DNA from: DASZOC01 sp035550975
GTDB lineage: Bacteria; Actinomycetota; CADDZG01; WHSQ01
Direction of reading: 5' to 3'
Length of the DNA stretch: 13,225 nucleotides
NCBI GenBank assembly: GCA_035550975.1
Contig: DASZOC010000048.1
Location: forward strand, 1 to 13,225
The position numbers were made by a program, and so were the translations under genes. The notes below the pieces were generated by a model, which had not been told where the DNA came from, did no database searches, and was given only the letters and a program-made list of their open reading frames with translations. Shown here one piece after another: positions 1 to 6,730 of this stretch. Numbering within the stretch: position 1 is the first letter of the stretch; each line of letters opens with the position of its first letter.

Positions 1-84
1 GCTTTCGCGTCCGGCTCCTGCACGCGTACGGCAGGCCCGCGTCCCGATCCGGCCGCGGGCCGCGAGTAGGGGACACTGGCGCGC
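1..84. other. Unresolved 5' edge upstream of pgeF
   Basis: No gene can be named here. In related genomes this position is the 3' end of ftsZ or the gap after it, but no reading frame ends in the usual FtsZ tail (acidic, then VPxFLR/K). Frame 1 stays open from base 1 to a TAG at 67-69 and could be the tail of a truncated upstream gene; frames 2 and 3 are also open, as expected in GC-rich DNA, so the choice is not secure. A purine-rich AGGGGA at 68-73 lies 11 nt before the pgeF GTG and may be its ribosome binding site. GACACT at 72-77 also sits 7 nt before that start. Confidence 0.3.
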
Positions 85-819
85 GTGCTGAGAACCGAGA
101 CGACCGCGGGCGTACCGATCGTGGTCGATGCCGAGGCCCAGCGGGACGGGATCCTCGTCGCGTTCGCGGGGCGCGACGGCGGGGTCTCGCGGCCGCCGTA
201 CGACTCGCTCAACCTGTCGAGCAGCGTCGGTGACGACGACGCTGCGGTCGACGAGAACCGGCAACGAGCCGCCGCGGCACTCGGTTTGTCACCCGACCGG
301 CTCGTCCTCGCGCGCCAGGTGCACGGGTCGGAGGTGATCGAGGTCCGCCCGGGTGACGCCGGGGTAGTCGGCGCATGCGACGTGCTCGTATCTCGTTCAC
401 CGGGCCCGGTCGTCACGATACTGACGGCGGACTGCGTACCGATAGTGCTGCGCGGACGCAGCGGCATCGCGGCGGTCCACGCCGGCTGGCGCGGCCTGGT
501 TGCCGGCGCCGTCGCAGCGGCCGCGGCCGAGGTCGAGCCGATCACTACGGCGTGGGTCGGTCCGTCCATACACGCGTGTTGCTACGAGGTGGGGCGCGAG
601 GTCGTCGACGCGTTCGAGCGCGCAGGGTTGCCGGTCGCCGCACGCGACCGCGTCGACCCCGGCAGGGCCGCGGTCGTCGCTCTCCGCCGCCTCGGCGTCG
701 TCGACGTCAGGCCGGTGGATGCCTGCACCTCGTGCGACACGGCCTACTTCTCCTATCGACGCGACGGGATCACCGGGAGACAGGGGAGCTTCGCGGCGTT
801 CGTGGAGCCGGATCGGTGA
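85..819 (+). CDS. pgeF: Peptidoglycan editing factor PgeF (YfiH/YlmD, multicopper-oxidase-like fold)
   Basis: A 244-aa cytoplasmic protein of the YfiH/LACC1 family. The E. coli member hydrolyses UDP-MurNAc carrying L-Ser instead of L-Ala, keeping peptidoglycan precursors correct; other members are reported to act on purine nucleosides. The three metal/catalytic positions are visible: His80 in RQVHGSEV, Cys117 in TADCVPI and His132 in AVHAGWRG. VGPSIHACCYEVG (158-170) and the C-terminal DACTSCDTAYFSYRRDG (212-228) are further family blocks, and the length is normal. The GTG at 85 is chosen because the family N-terminus needs most of this region and no better start lies downstream; AGGGGA at 68-73 is a possible SD. 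The stop overlaps the yggS start, so the two are co-translated. The location after ftsZ and before yggS-sepF is the standard actinobacterial one. Confidence 0.93.
   Translation: MLRTETTAGVPIVVDAEAQRDGILVAFAGRDGGVSRPPYDSLNLSSSVGDDDAAVDENRQRAAAALGLSPDRLVLARQVHGSEVIEVRPGDAGVVGACDVLVSRSPGPVVTILTADCVPIVLRGRSGIAAVHAGWRGLVAGAVAAAAAEVEPITTAWVGPSIHACCYEVGREVVDAFERAGLPVAARDRVDPGRAAVVALRRLGVVDVRPVDACTSCDTAYFSYRRDGITGRQGSFAAFVEPDR
804..807 (+). promoter_or_regulatory. Shine-Dalgarno for yggS inside the pgeF 3' end
   Basis: GGAG lies 8 nt before the GTG at 816, inside the last codons of pgeF. It supports the overlapping GTGA start of yggS over any upstream in-frame start. Confidence 0.5.
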
Positions 820-1493
820 CGATCGCGGAACGGGTCGCGCGCGTACAGCGACGCATACAAGATGCTTGCGCCGGCGCAGGCCGGTCACCGGATGAAGTGA
901 CGCTGGTCGCGATCGGCAAGACGTTCCCGGCTCACGTCGTGCGCGCCGCGTTGGACGCGGGTGTGCCGGATCTCGGCGAGAACCGCGCGCAAGAGCTGCG
1001 CGAGAAGGCGCTGGTGATAACCGACGCACGCTGGCACTTCGTCGGCGCACTGCAGACCAACAAGGTGAGACAGGTTGTCGGCGTCGCACAACTGATCCAC
1101 TCGGTCGATCGCATCGGTGTCGCAGAGGCGATCGCGCGGCGTGCGCGCAGCATCGGACGGGTCCAAGACGTCCTGATCGAGGTCAACATCGGCCGCGAGC
1201 CGTCGAAGAGCGGTGTCGATCCTGCCGCGGTGGAGGCGCTGGCGGACGAGACCACGCGGCTGGAGGGCGTCCGCCTCCGCGGACTGATGGCGATACCTCC
1301 CGCCACGGCCGACCCCGAGCAGGCACGGGCGTGGTTCCGGGAGCTCCGGGCGCTGCGCGACCGGCTGGCCGAGACGAACGGGCACGCCTGCGAGCTGTCG
1401 ATGGGCATGAGCCGCGATCTCGAGGTTGCCGTCGAGGAAGGCGCGACCCTCGTGCGAGTAGGAGAAGCGATCTTTGGGCCGAGAAACCGGTAG
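816..1493 (+). CDS. yggS: YggS/PROSC family pyridoxal-phosphate homeostasis protein
   Basis: A 225-aa PLP-binding protein, the single-domain TIM-barrel relative of alanine racemase N-terminal domains. The family keeps free PLP in balance and has no firm enzymatic activity. Lys35 in VAIGKTF is the Schiff-base lysine. Other hallmarks are GENRAQEL, WHFVGALQTNK (family WHFIGxLQxNK), the phosphate-binding LSMGMSRDLEVAVEEGAT and VRVGEAIFG near the end. The GTG at 816 is the start: it overlaps the pgeF stop as GTGA, has GGAG 8 nt upstream, and gives the normal N-terminus. The frame stays open upstream to 375, but that part is an Arg-rich shadow of pgeF with no YggS homology. In several bacteria yggS (ylmE) lies with sepF and yggT. 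Confidence 0.95.
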   Translation: MTIAERVARVQRRIQDACAGAGRSPDEVTLVAIGKTFPAHVVRAALDAGVPDLGENRAQELREKALVITDARWHFVGALQTNKVRQVVGVAQLIHSVDRIGVAEAIARRARSIGRVQDVLIEVNIGREPSKSGVDPAAVEALADETTRLEGVRLRGLMAIPPATADPEQARAWFRELRALRDRLAETNGHACELSMGMSRDLEVAVEEGATLVRVGEAIFGPRNR

Positions 1494-1511
1494 ATCGGGG
1501 CCCCCACGGGA

Positions 1512-1517
1512 TATCCT
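1512..1517 (+). promoter_or_regulatory. Candidate leaderless -10 element of sepF
   Basis: TATCCT (TAnnnT type) ends 9 nt before the sepF ATG at 1527. There is no convincing Shine-Dalgarno in the 33-nt gap after yggS and no -35 match about 17 nt upstream. Transcription would start at or next to the ATG. The same layout recurs at other genes in this window. Confidence 0.45.
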
Positions 1518-1526
1518 TCCCAGGCA

Positions 1527-1991
1527 ATGGCAGGGGTCTGGCGTAAGACGTTGATCTACCTGGGGCTCGTCGAGGACGACGAGCTCGACGAGTACGCGTA
1601 CGAAGACGACGGCGGCGAACCCCTCCAAGAGCGTCCGCCCCTGCGGCGCGTGCGGGACGACAGGTCCGGCAGGCGACCGGCAGTCGTCACCGCGATACCT
1701 ACCCCCGTCTCCGCGAAGCTCCATCTCGTGCAGCCGACCGCGTTCAACGACGCTCAGGAGATCGGCGACAAGTTCCGCGAGGGGATCTCGGTCATCATGA
1801 ACCTGGTCGGAGCCGACCCGAAGCTGGCCCGGCGCCTCGTCGACTTCGCCAGCGGCCTCGCGTACGGCCTGCGCGGCTCGATGCAGGCGGTGACCGACGG
1901 CGTCTACCTCCTCACCCCTGCGGGAGTTCAGGTCTCGGCCGAGGAGCGCAGGCGGTTCCTCGAGGAGAGCGGCTTCTACAACCAGGCCTGA
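1527..1991 (+). CDS. sepF: Cell division protein SepF
   Basis: A 154-aa FtsZ-binding protein that tethers FtsZ filaments to the membrane; in actinobacteria, which lack FtsA, SepF is the main anchor. The N-terminus (MAGVWRKTLIYLGL, 1-14) is the expected membrane-targeting amphipathic helix. It is followed by an acidic, flexible linker (about 15-60) and the SepF core (about 62-148) with MNLVGADPKLARRLVDF, GLAYGLRGSM and VYLLTPAGVQVS. The end, SAEERRRFLEESGFYNQA, matches the actinobacterial SepF C-terminus. The ATG at 1527 preserves the membrane helix. There is no clear SD; TATCCT 9 nt upstream suggests leaderless transcription starting here. yggT follows 14 nt later, probably on the same transcript. 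Confidence 0.96.
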   Translation: MAGVWRKTLIYLGLVEDDELDEYAYEDDGGEPLQERPPLRRVRDDRSGRRPAVVTAIPTPVSAKLHLVQPTAFNDAQEIGDKFREGISVIMNLVGADPKLARRLVDFASGLAYGLRGSMQAVTDGVYLLTPAGVQVSAEERRRFLEESGFYNQA

Positions 1992-2005
1992 GCAGCTCTT
2001 AAGCC

Positions 2006-2260
2006 GTGGACCTCCTGATCCTCGCGCTCTACGTCTATACCTACGTCCTGTTCGCGCGCATCATCCTCGGGTGGGTGACCATGTTCTGGACGCCGCCGAG
2101 CTCGCTCACGCCCGTGATCAGGGTCATCTACGAGCTGACCGAGCCGATCATGGCCTTCTTCCGGCGGTTCATCCCACCGGTGGGGGGGTTCGACTTCTCG
2201 CCGATCGTCATCTTCATCCTGATCCGGATCCTGATGCAGGTGCTGGGCTCCGCCGGATAG
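2006..2260 (+). CDS. yggT: YggT family membrane protein (YlmG-like)
   Basis: An 84-aa integral membrane protein with two predicted helices, about residues 3-26 (LILALYVYTYVLFARIILGW) and 63-81 (FSPIVIFILIRILMQVLG). The family blocks are ARIILGWV after the first helix, EPIMAFFRRFIPPVGGFDFSPI before the second, and an Arg in RIL of helix 2. YggT/YlmG proteins are linked to division and nucleoid or plastid organisation, but their biochemical role is not settled. The GTG at 2006 gives the typical family N-terminus; no SD is visible, so translation may depend on sepF, whose stop is 14 nt upstream. A short GC-rich hairpin begins on the last base of its stop codon. Confidence 0.9.
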   Translation: MDLLILALYVYTYVLFARIILGWVTMFWTPPSSLTPVIRVIYELTEPIMAFFRRFIPPVGGFDFSPIVIFILIRILMQVLGSAG

Positions 2261-2274
2261 CCCGGAATCCGGGC
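2260..2274 (+). terminator. Short GC hairpin between yggT and divIVA
   Basis: GCCCGG-AAT-CCGGGC forms a 6-bp perfect stem with a 3-nt loop, starting on the last base of the yggT TAG. There is no T-run beyond TTT at 2280-2282. It could be an actinobacterial-type terminator without a U-tract. It also lies where a -35 box or operator would sit for the divIVA -10 element at 2285. Confidence 0.35.
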
Positions 2275-2284
2275 CGCCGTTTGC

Positions 2285-2290
2285 GATACT
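2285..2290 (+). promoter_or_regulatory. Candidate leaderless -10 element of divIVA
   Basis: GATACT (4 of 6 to TATAAT) ends 7 nt before the divIVA ATG, so the expected transcription start is the ATG itself. There is no SD. The octamer GATACTGG is matched by GACACTGG at 72-79, at exactly the same distance from the pgeF start. Confidence 0.45.
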
Positions 2291-2297
2291 GGTCTGT

Positions 2298-3086
2298 ATG
2301 GAGCTATCTGCCCGGTCGATCTATGAGAAACAGTTCCACGACGCATGGCGCGGCTACGACCAGAAGGAGGTCGACGACTTCCTCGACCGCGTCGCAGAGA
2401 CGGTCGACATGGTCGTGCGCGAGAACGCGGCGCTCAAGACGCGCATCCGCGAGCTAGACCAGGCCGTATCGACGAGCCGCGACACCGAGGAGATGCTGAA
2501 GAAGACCCTCGTGACGGCTCAAAAGGCGTCCGAGGAAGCGATCGCGAGCGCGAAGGCGAAGGCCGAGCAACTGATAAACGAGGCCGAGGCGCGGGTCGCG
2601 CGAGCCAACGAAGAGGCCCGCAGCCGGATCGCCACGCTAGAGGACGAGGTGCGCAGGAGGTCACTCGACGCCGACAGGGAGCACGCGGCGAAGAAACGCG
2701 ACCTGGATGCCTCGATCGAGCGTCTTCAGTCGTACGAAGCCGACCTCAAGCAGCGCCTGAAGACGTTCCTCGACCAGCAGTTGAAAGCGCTCGACGGCTT
2801 GGTCGACAACACCCGTCCGCGGGCCGCACGGCCGGACACCGCCGCGAACGCGTCGGTGTCTCCGGCGCCGGCGCCCGTGACCCAACGACCGCAGGCAGCG
2901 CCCGCCGCGGCGCGACCCGTCTCGGGGGGAGAAGCGTCGCCTCCCGGCCAGCTGACCGCTCGCCCCTCGGCGACGCAGGTCACCCAGAGGGAGGCCCCCG
3001 CCCCGGAAGGTACGAACGAGGAGCCCGACGGCGAAGGTGCTGCCAAACGCAGCTTGCGCGGCCTCTTCTGGGGCGACGAGTCCTGA
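2298..3086 (+). CDS. divIVA: DivIVA/Wag31 family polar growth and division-site protein
   Basis: A 262-aa coiled-coil protein that marks curved membrane at poles and septum and recruits wall-synthesis machinery in actinobacteria. Residues 1-50 are the DivIVA lipid-binding domain, with KQFHDAWRGYDQKEVDDFLDRV as its signature; the family usually has FxxxxRGYdxxEVDxFLd. A long Ala/Glu/Lys/Arg coiled coil runs about 35-168. Residues 172-245 are Pro/Ala-rich and probably disordered. The protein ends in a compact RSLRGLFWGDE segment (251-261) with aromatic and hydrophobic residues, which looks like a short binding motif. The position after yggT is that of divIVA/wag31 in other actinobacteria. The ATG is preceded by a -10-like GATACT at 7 nt and no SD, so a leaderless mRNA is likely. 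The next gene starts 3 nt after its stop. Confidence 0.93.
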   Translation: MELSARSIYEKQFHDAWRGYDQKEVDDFLDRVAETVDMVVRENAALKTRIRELDQAVSTSRDTEEMLKKTLVTAQKASEEAIASAKAKAEQLINEAEARVARANEEARSRIATLEDEVRRRSLDADREHAAKKRDLDASIERLQSYEADLKQRLKTFLDQQLKALDGLVDNTRPRAARPDTAANASVSPAPAPVTQRPQAAPAAARPVSGGEASPPGQLTARPSATQVTQREAPAPEGTNEEPDGEGAAKRSLRGLFWGDES

Positions 3087-3089
3087 CCC

Positions 3090-3488
3090 GTGACGTTGCT
3101 GATCGGCACGTCCGTGCTGCTGATCGCGGCGTCGACGATCGCGCTGGTGTTCGGTTGGATCACCGCGAACGGGTCGTTGATCTGGACCTCGATCGCTGCG
3201 AGCGCGGCAGCCGCCGTCGCCCTCGCGCTCGCGTTCTTCCGTAGCCGGCAGGAAGCCGCCGCGCTCGCACGCGGCGCGCAGGGGAGCCGTGCAGCGACCG
3301 CCGAAGGCGAGGGCGATCCCGCGTCGGCCGGGGGCAGACCCGCCGGTGACGAGGTCGTGGCCGTGCGCGGGTCGAGGCGTTACCACCGTCCCGAGTGTCG
3401 CTACGCGAGCGACAAGACGGCGGCAACGATGTCGCGGTCGGCCGCTCACAAGGAAGGCTTCCGTCCCTGCGCGATCTGCAAGCCGTAG
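3090..3488 (+). CDS. Unnamed two-TM membrane protein with Ada-like zinc-binding C-terminus
   Basis: A 132-aa protein I cannot assign to a named family. Residues about 4-24 and 30-50 are two hydrophobic helices joined by a short TANGS turn; RSRQ just after helix 2 places the C-terminus in the cytoplasm by the positive-inside rule. Residues 51-92 are a low-complexity Ala/Gly/Glu linker. Residues 93-132 carry His99-x3-Cys103 (YHRPECRY) and GFRPCAICKP with Cys127 and Cys130. This resembles the Ada metal-binding fold (CxxxC ... GFRPCxxC) with the first Cys replaced by His, a variant also seen at the C-terminus of some competence-type nucleases. The GTG start is 3 nt after the divIVA stop with no SD, so it is probably translationally coupled to divIVA. 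It converges on ileS with a 9-nt gap. A role in polar growth is only inferred from position. Confidence 0.8.
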   Translation: MTLLIGTSVLLIAASTIALVFGWITANGSLIWTSIAASAAAAVALALAFFRSRQEAAALARGAQGSRAATAEGEGDPASAGGRPAGDEVVAVRGSRRYHRPECRYASDKTAATMSRSAAHKEGFRPCAICKP

Positions 3489-3497
3489 GTCCCGCCG

Positions 3498-6400
3498 TTA
3501 GCTCGTAGCTCGCTCCAGCCTCACGGCAAGGTTTCCGTCGTCGAGCTCGATCGTCTCGGTATCGGTAGCGCCGGCATCGAACGCGAGCGAGGTCGCGAGG
3601 ACCTCGCTCGCGATCAGCTCGCAGTGCTGCTGCACCGCGCGGTCTACGACGGGTGAGTCGGTGCCCACCCGCAACGCGATCCGGTCCTCGACCGCAAGCC
3701 CTTTCGACTTGCGGAGGTCTTGGATCGCGCGAACCACTTCGCGCGCGATGCCCTCCGCCTTCAGCTCGTCGCTTATATCCAGATCGAGAGCGACGCCATA
3801 CGCGCCTTCCTGGACGAGCGAGTAACCCTCGCGCCCCTGGATGCGGATGTCGAGATCGTCCGCTGCGAGGGTCACGGTTTCGCCGTCGAGCGATATCGCT
3901 GCGCTTCCATCCGACTCGACCGCTTCCACGATCGCACGAGGGTCGTGCGCCGACAAGGCGCGTGCGACGTCTTTGACCCTGCCGCCGAATCGAGGCCCGA
4001 GAGCTTTGAAGTTCGGCTTGACCGAATAGGTCACCAGGTCCGCGAGCCCCGCAACGATCTCGATCTCTTTCACGTTCAGCTCTTCGGCAACGAGGTCCTC
4101 GAGAGCGCGCACGTGCTCGACGTCGGCGGACGGCATCACGACCAGCGCACGCGCGAGCGGTTGCCGGACGCGGACCTTCGCGTCGGTTCGGGCGGCGCGG
4201 CCGAGCGTCACCAGACGGCGGACGAGGCTCATCCTGCGCCGCAGCTCGTCGTCTACCCGCGCGTCGTCGGCCTGCGGCCAGTCGCTGAGGTGGACCGAGT
4301 CCGGTGATCCCGCCACGGGTGCCGTGAGGTTGCGGTAGATGGCGTCCGAGACGTGGGGGGTGTAGGGCGCGCTCAGTTGCGCGACGACGACGAGACACTC
4401 CCAGAGCGTCCGGAACGCGGCCTGGGTGTCCGCATCCTGCGCCGAGCGCCAGAAACGCCGCCGCGACCTCCGCACGTACCAGTTCGAAAGATCGTCCACG
4501 AACGCGTCGAGCCGCCGGCCGCCTCGGGTCGGGTCGAACTCGTCGAGTCCGGTGGTGGTCTCGCGGATCGTGTCGTCGAGCTCCGCGAGGATCCAGCGGT
4601 CCATTTCGGAACGCTCGTCGAGAGGCACATCGCCCGATACCGGGTCGAAGCCTTCGAGCGAGGCATACGTGACCCAGAACGAGTAGGTGTTCCACAAGGT
4701 CAGCAGATATTTGCGCAGCGCCTCTTGGACGATCTCGACCGACAGCCGGCGTGGCGACCACGGCGTCCCGCCGGTGAGCATGTACCAGCGCAACGCGTCG
4801 GCGCCTTGCGCGTTCAGGATCGTCCAGGGGTCGATGACGTTGCCCAGTGACTTCGACATCTTCCGACCCTCTGCATCGACGATATGTCCGAGGCAGACGA
4901 CGTTTCGGTACGAGTTGTGCCCTCTGACGAGCGTCGAGATCGCGAGCAGCGTATAGAACCATCCGCGCGTCTGGTCGATCGCCTCGGAGATGAAGTCGGC
5001 CGGGTAGCGCTTCTCGAATACGTCTTCGTTCTCGAACGGGTAGTGCCACTGGGCGAACGGCATCGACCCGGCGTCGAACCAGGTATCGATGACGCTGGGG
5101 ACACGCCGGGCCTCTTTGCCGCACGACCGGCACGTGATCGTGATGTCGTCGACGAAAGGACGGTGCGGGTCGACACTGGTGACGTCGCGACCCGCGAGCT
5201 CGGAGAGCTCCGCGAACGACCCCACGCAGGTTGCGTGGTCGTCGTCGCAGCGCCAGATCGGTAGCGGTGTGCCCCAGTAGCGGTCGCGCGACAGTGACCA
5301 GTCGACGTTGTTCGCGAGCCAATCGCCGAAGCGTCCGTATTTGATCGTCGGCGGTTGCCAGTTCGTGTCGTCGTTCGACGCCTGCAGCTGGTCCCGGATC
5401 TGCGACGTGCGGATGTACCAGTCCTTGCGGGGGTAGTAGAGCAACGGCGTCTTGCAGCGCCAGCAATGCGGATAGGTATGGCTGTAGGTCTCCGCCTTCA
5501 ACAAGAGCTGCCGCGACTCGAGGTCCTCGACGATCTTGGGGTCGGCGTCCTTGACCCACAGCCCCGCGAACTCACCCCCGCTCGCTACGACCCGGCCGCT
5601 CGGATCGATCATCTGCGTCACGGGAAGGTCGTCGCGCTTGGCGACCGCCATGTCCTCCTCACCGTAGGGGGCGAGATGCACGATCCCCGAGCCGTCCTCG
5701 GTCGTGACGAAGTCACCGGCCCGTACGGTGTGCGCGACGTCGGAGTCCGCGACGAACCCGAACGGGGGCAGGTACTTACGCCCGACCAGCTCGGTCCCCG
5801 GCACGTCGTCGTGGATGACCGCGCCCTCGCCGAACAGCTCCTCGACCCGCTCACGCGCGACGATCAGGTGCTTGCCCGGCAGCGCGGGATCGACCACCTT
5901 CGAGTACACGATGTTCTCGCTGACCGCGGTCGCCATGTTGGCGAGCAGGGTCCACGGCGTCGTGGTCCAGACCAGCAGCGCGGTGTCGGGGTCCGCGGCG
6001 AGCGGGAAGCGGACGTAGACGGAAGGGTCCGACACCGTCTGGTAGGCGTCGGTCTGGTGCTGCTCGTGGTTCGACAACGACGTTTCGCAGCGCGGGCAGT
6101 ACGGGACGACCTTGAAGTCCTCCTCGAGGAGCCCCTTGTCCCAGATCTGTTTGAGCAGCCACCAGACGCTTTCGATGTAGTCGGGAGTCATCGTCCAGTA
6201 GGCGTCGTCGAGGTCGACCCAGAACGCGATCCGGTCCGTGAACGGCTCCCAGTCCGCGACGTACCGCTGGACTGACTCGCGGCACCGCGCGACGAACGCC
6301 TCGATCCCGATGTCGTCCTCGATCTGGCGCTTGTTCGTGATGCCGAGCTCTTTCTCGACCTCGACCTCGACCGGCAGACCGTGGCAGTCCCAGCCCGCCT

Positions 6401-6656
6401 TGCGGGCCACGTAGCGGCCCGACATCGTCTGGTAGCGACAGAAGATGTCCTTGAACACCCGCGCCTCCACGTGGTGGATGCCCGGCTTGTTGTTGGCGGT
6501 GGGCGGCCCCTCGTAGAAGACCCACTCGGGACCGCCGCGGCGCTGTTCCAGCGAGCGCTCGAACACCCGCTCTTGTTTCCACCCGCGCGCGATCTCCACC
6601 TCGAGCGAGGGGAAGTCCACCTGCGGATCGACCGGCTGGTACACGGGTCCCGACAT
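3498..6656 (-). CDS. ileS: Isoleucyl-tRNA synthetase, IleRS2 type with GIHH signature
   Basis: A 1052-aa class I synthetase that charges tRNA-Ile, longer than the roughly 940-aa IleRS1 type and matching IleRS2. The first signature is altered: GIHH (59-62, in PGIHHVEAR) replaces HIGH. The second signature is intact, KMSKS at 599-603 in EGRKMSKSLGNV. The CP1 editing domain is present, with TTTPWTLLANMA (231-242) and GSGIVHLAPYGEEDM (322-336), so post-transfer editing should work. WDCHGLPVE (89-97) and SEAIDQTRGWFYTLLA (557-572) are IleRS core blocks. CxxC pairs at 187/190, 398/401 and 509/512 may bind zinc. The C-terminal anticodon region lacks the terminal zinc site of IleRS1. The ATG is preceded by TACTCT at 7 nt and no SD, and there is no room for a T-box leader. 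It is divergent from the DksA-like gene. Confidence 0.97.
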   Translation of the reverse strand: MSGPVYQPVDPQVDFPSLEVEIARGWKQERVFERSLEQRRGGPEWVFYEGPPTANNKPGIHHVEARVFKDIFCRYQTMSGRYVARKAGWDCHGLPVEVEVEKELGITNKRQIEDDIGIEAFVARCRESVQRYVADWEPFTDRIAFWVDLDDAYWTMTPDYIESVWWLLKQIWDKGLLEEDFKVVPYCPRCETSLSNHEQHQTDAYQTVSDPSVYVRFPLAADPDTALLVWTTTPWTLLANMATAVSENIVYSKVVDPALPGKHLIVARERVEELFGEGAVIHDDVPGTELVGRKYLPPFGFVADSDVAHTVRAGDFVTTEDGSGIVHLAPYGEEDMAVAKRDDLPVTQMIDPSGRVVASGGEFAGLWVKDADPKIVEDLESRQLLLKAETYSHTYPHCWRCKTPLLYYPRKDWYIRTSQIRDQLQASNDDTNWQPPTIKYGRFGDWLANNVDWSLSRDRYWGTPLPIWRCDDDHATCVGSFAELSELAGRDVTSVDPHRPFVDDITITCRSCGKEARRVPSVIDTWFDAGSMPFAQWHYPFENEDVFEKRYPADFISEAIDQTRGWFYTLLAISTLVRGHNSYRNVVCLGHIVDAEGRKMSKSLGNVIDPWTILNAQGADALRWYMLTGGTPWSPRRLSVEIVQEALRKYLLTLWNTYSFWVTYASLEGFDPVSGDVPLDERSEMDRWILAELDDTIRETTTGLDEFDPTRGGRRLDAFVDDLSNWYVRRSRRRFWRSAQDADTQAAFRTLWECLVVVAQLSAPYTPHVSDAIYRNLTAPVAGSPDSVHLSDWPQADDARVDDELRRRMSLVRRLVTLGRAARTDAKVRVRQPLARALVVMPSADVEHVRALEDLVAEELNVKEIEIVAGLADLVTYSVKPNFKALGPRFGGRVKDVARALSAHDPRAIVEAVESDGSAAISLDGETVTLAADDLDIRIQGREGYSLVQEGAYGVALDLDISDELKAEGIAREVVRAIQDLRKSKGLAVEDRIALRVGTDSPVVDRAVQQHCELIASEVLATSLAFDAGATDTETIELDDGNLAVRLERATS

Positions 6657-6663
6657 GGTCGAA

Positions 6664-6669
6664 AGAGTA
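6664..6669 (-). promoter_or_regulatory. Candidate leaderless -10 element of ileS
   Basis: Read on the minus strand, TACTCT ends 7 nt before the ileS ATG. No -35 box and no SD are seen. Transcription would begin at or beside the start codon. Confidence 0.5.
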
Positions 6670-6670
6670 G

Positions 6671-6707
6671 CCCCGCGCTCGGCCGGCAGGCTCCCTCGCG
6701 CGCGGGG
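6671..6707. repeat. Inverted repeat between the divergent ileS and DksA-like promoters
   Basis: CCCCGCGC (6671-6678) and GCGCGGGG (6700-6707) are perfect 8-bp inverted arms separated by 21 nt. They lie between the two opposed -10 candidates (6664-6669 minus, 6716-6721 plus) and are nearly centred on them. A shared regulator site is possible, but the arms contain only G and C and could arise by chance in this DNA. Confidence 0.35.
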
Positions 6708-6715
6708 GGCTGTGC

Positions 6716-6721
6716 TATCGT
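6716..6721 (+). promoter_or_regulatory. Candidate -10 element of the DksA/TraR-histone gene
   Basis: TATCGT ends 9 nt before the ATG at 6731; TG at 6713-6714 just upstream gives an extended -10 look. The following 9 nt are pyrimidine/GC-rich with no SD, so a leaderless or near-leaderless mRNA is likely. Confidence 0.45.
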
Positions 6722-6730
6722 CCCGCGCCC

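Noticed and set aside
375..815. An in-frame upstream extension that would give YggS 372 residues
   Set aside because: The extra residues are an Arg-rich shadow of pgeF without YggS homology, and the GTG at 816 has an SD and the normal family N-terminus.
3489..3497. A terminator between the convergent 3090 gene and ileS
   Set aside because: The gap is only 9 nt and no hairpin is visible in it or just beyond either stop codon.
3160..5559. A 799-codon open frame on the minus strand, overlapping ileS and the 3090 gene
   Set aside because: It is an Arg/Pro-rich alternative frame within ileS with no domain or motif. Long open shadow frames are normal in DNA this GC-rich.
5355..6275. A 306-codon plus-strand ORF opposite ileS
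   Set aside because: Its composition (Arg, Val, Asp, Leu) is what the antisense of a coding strand gives here, and it has no recognisable motif.
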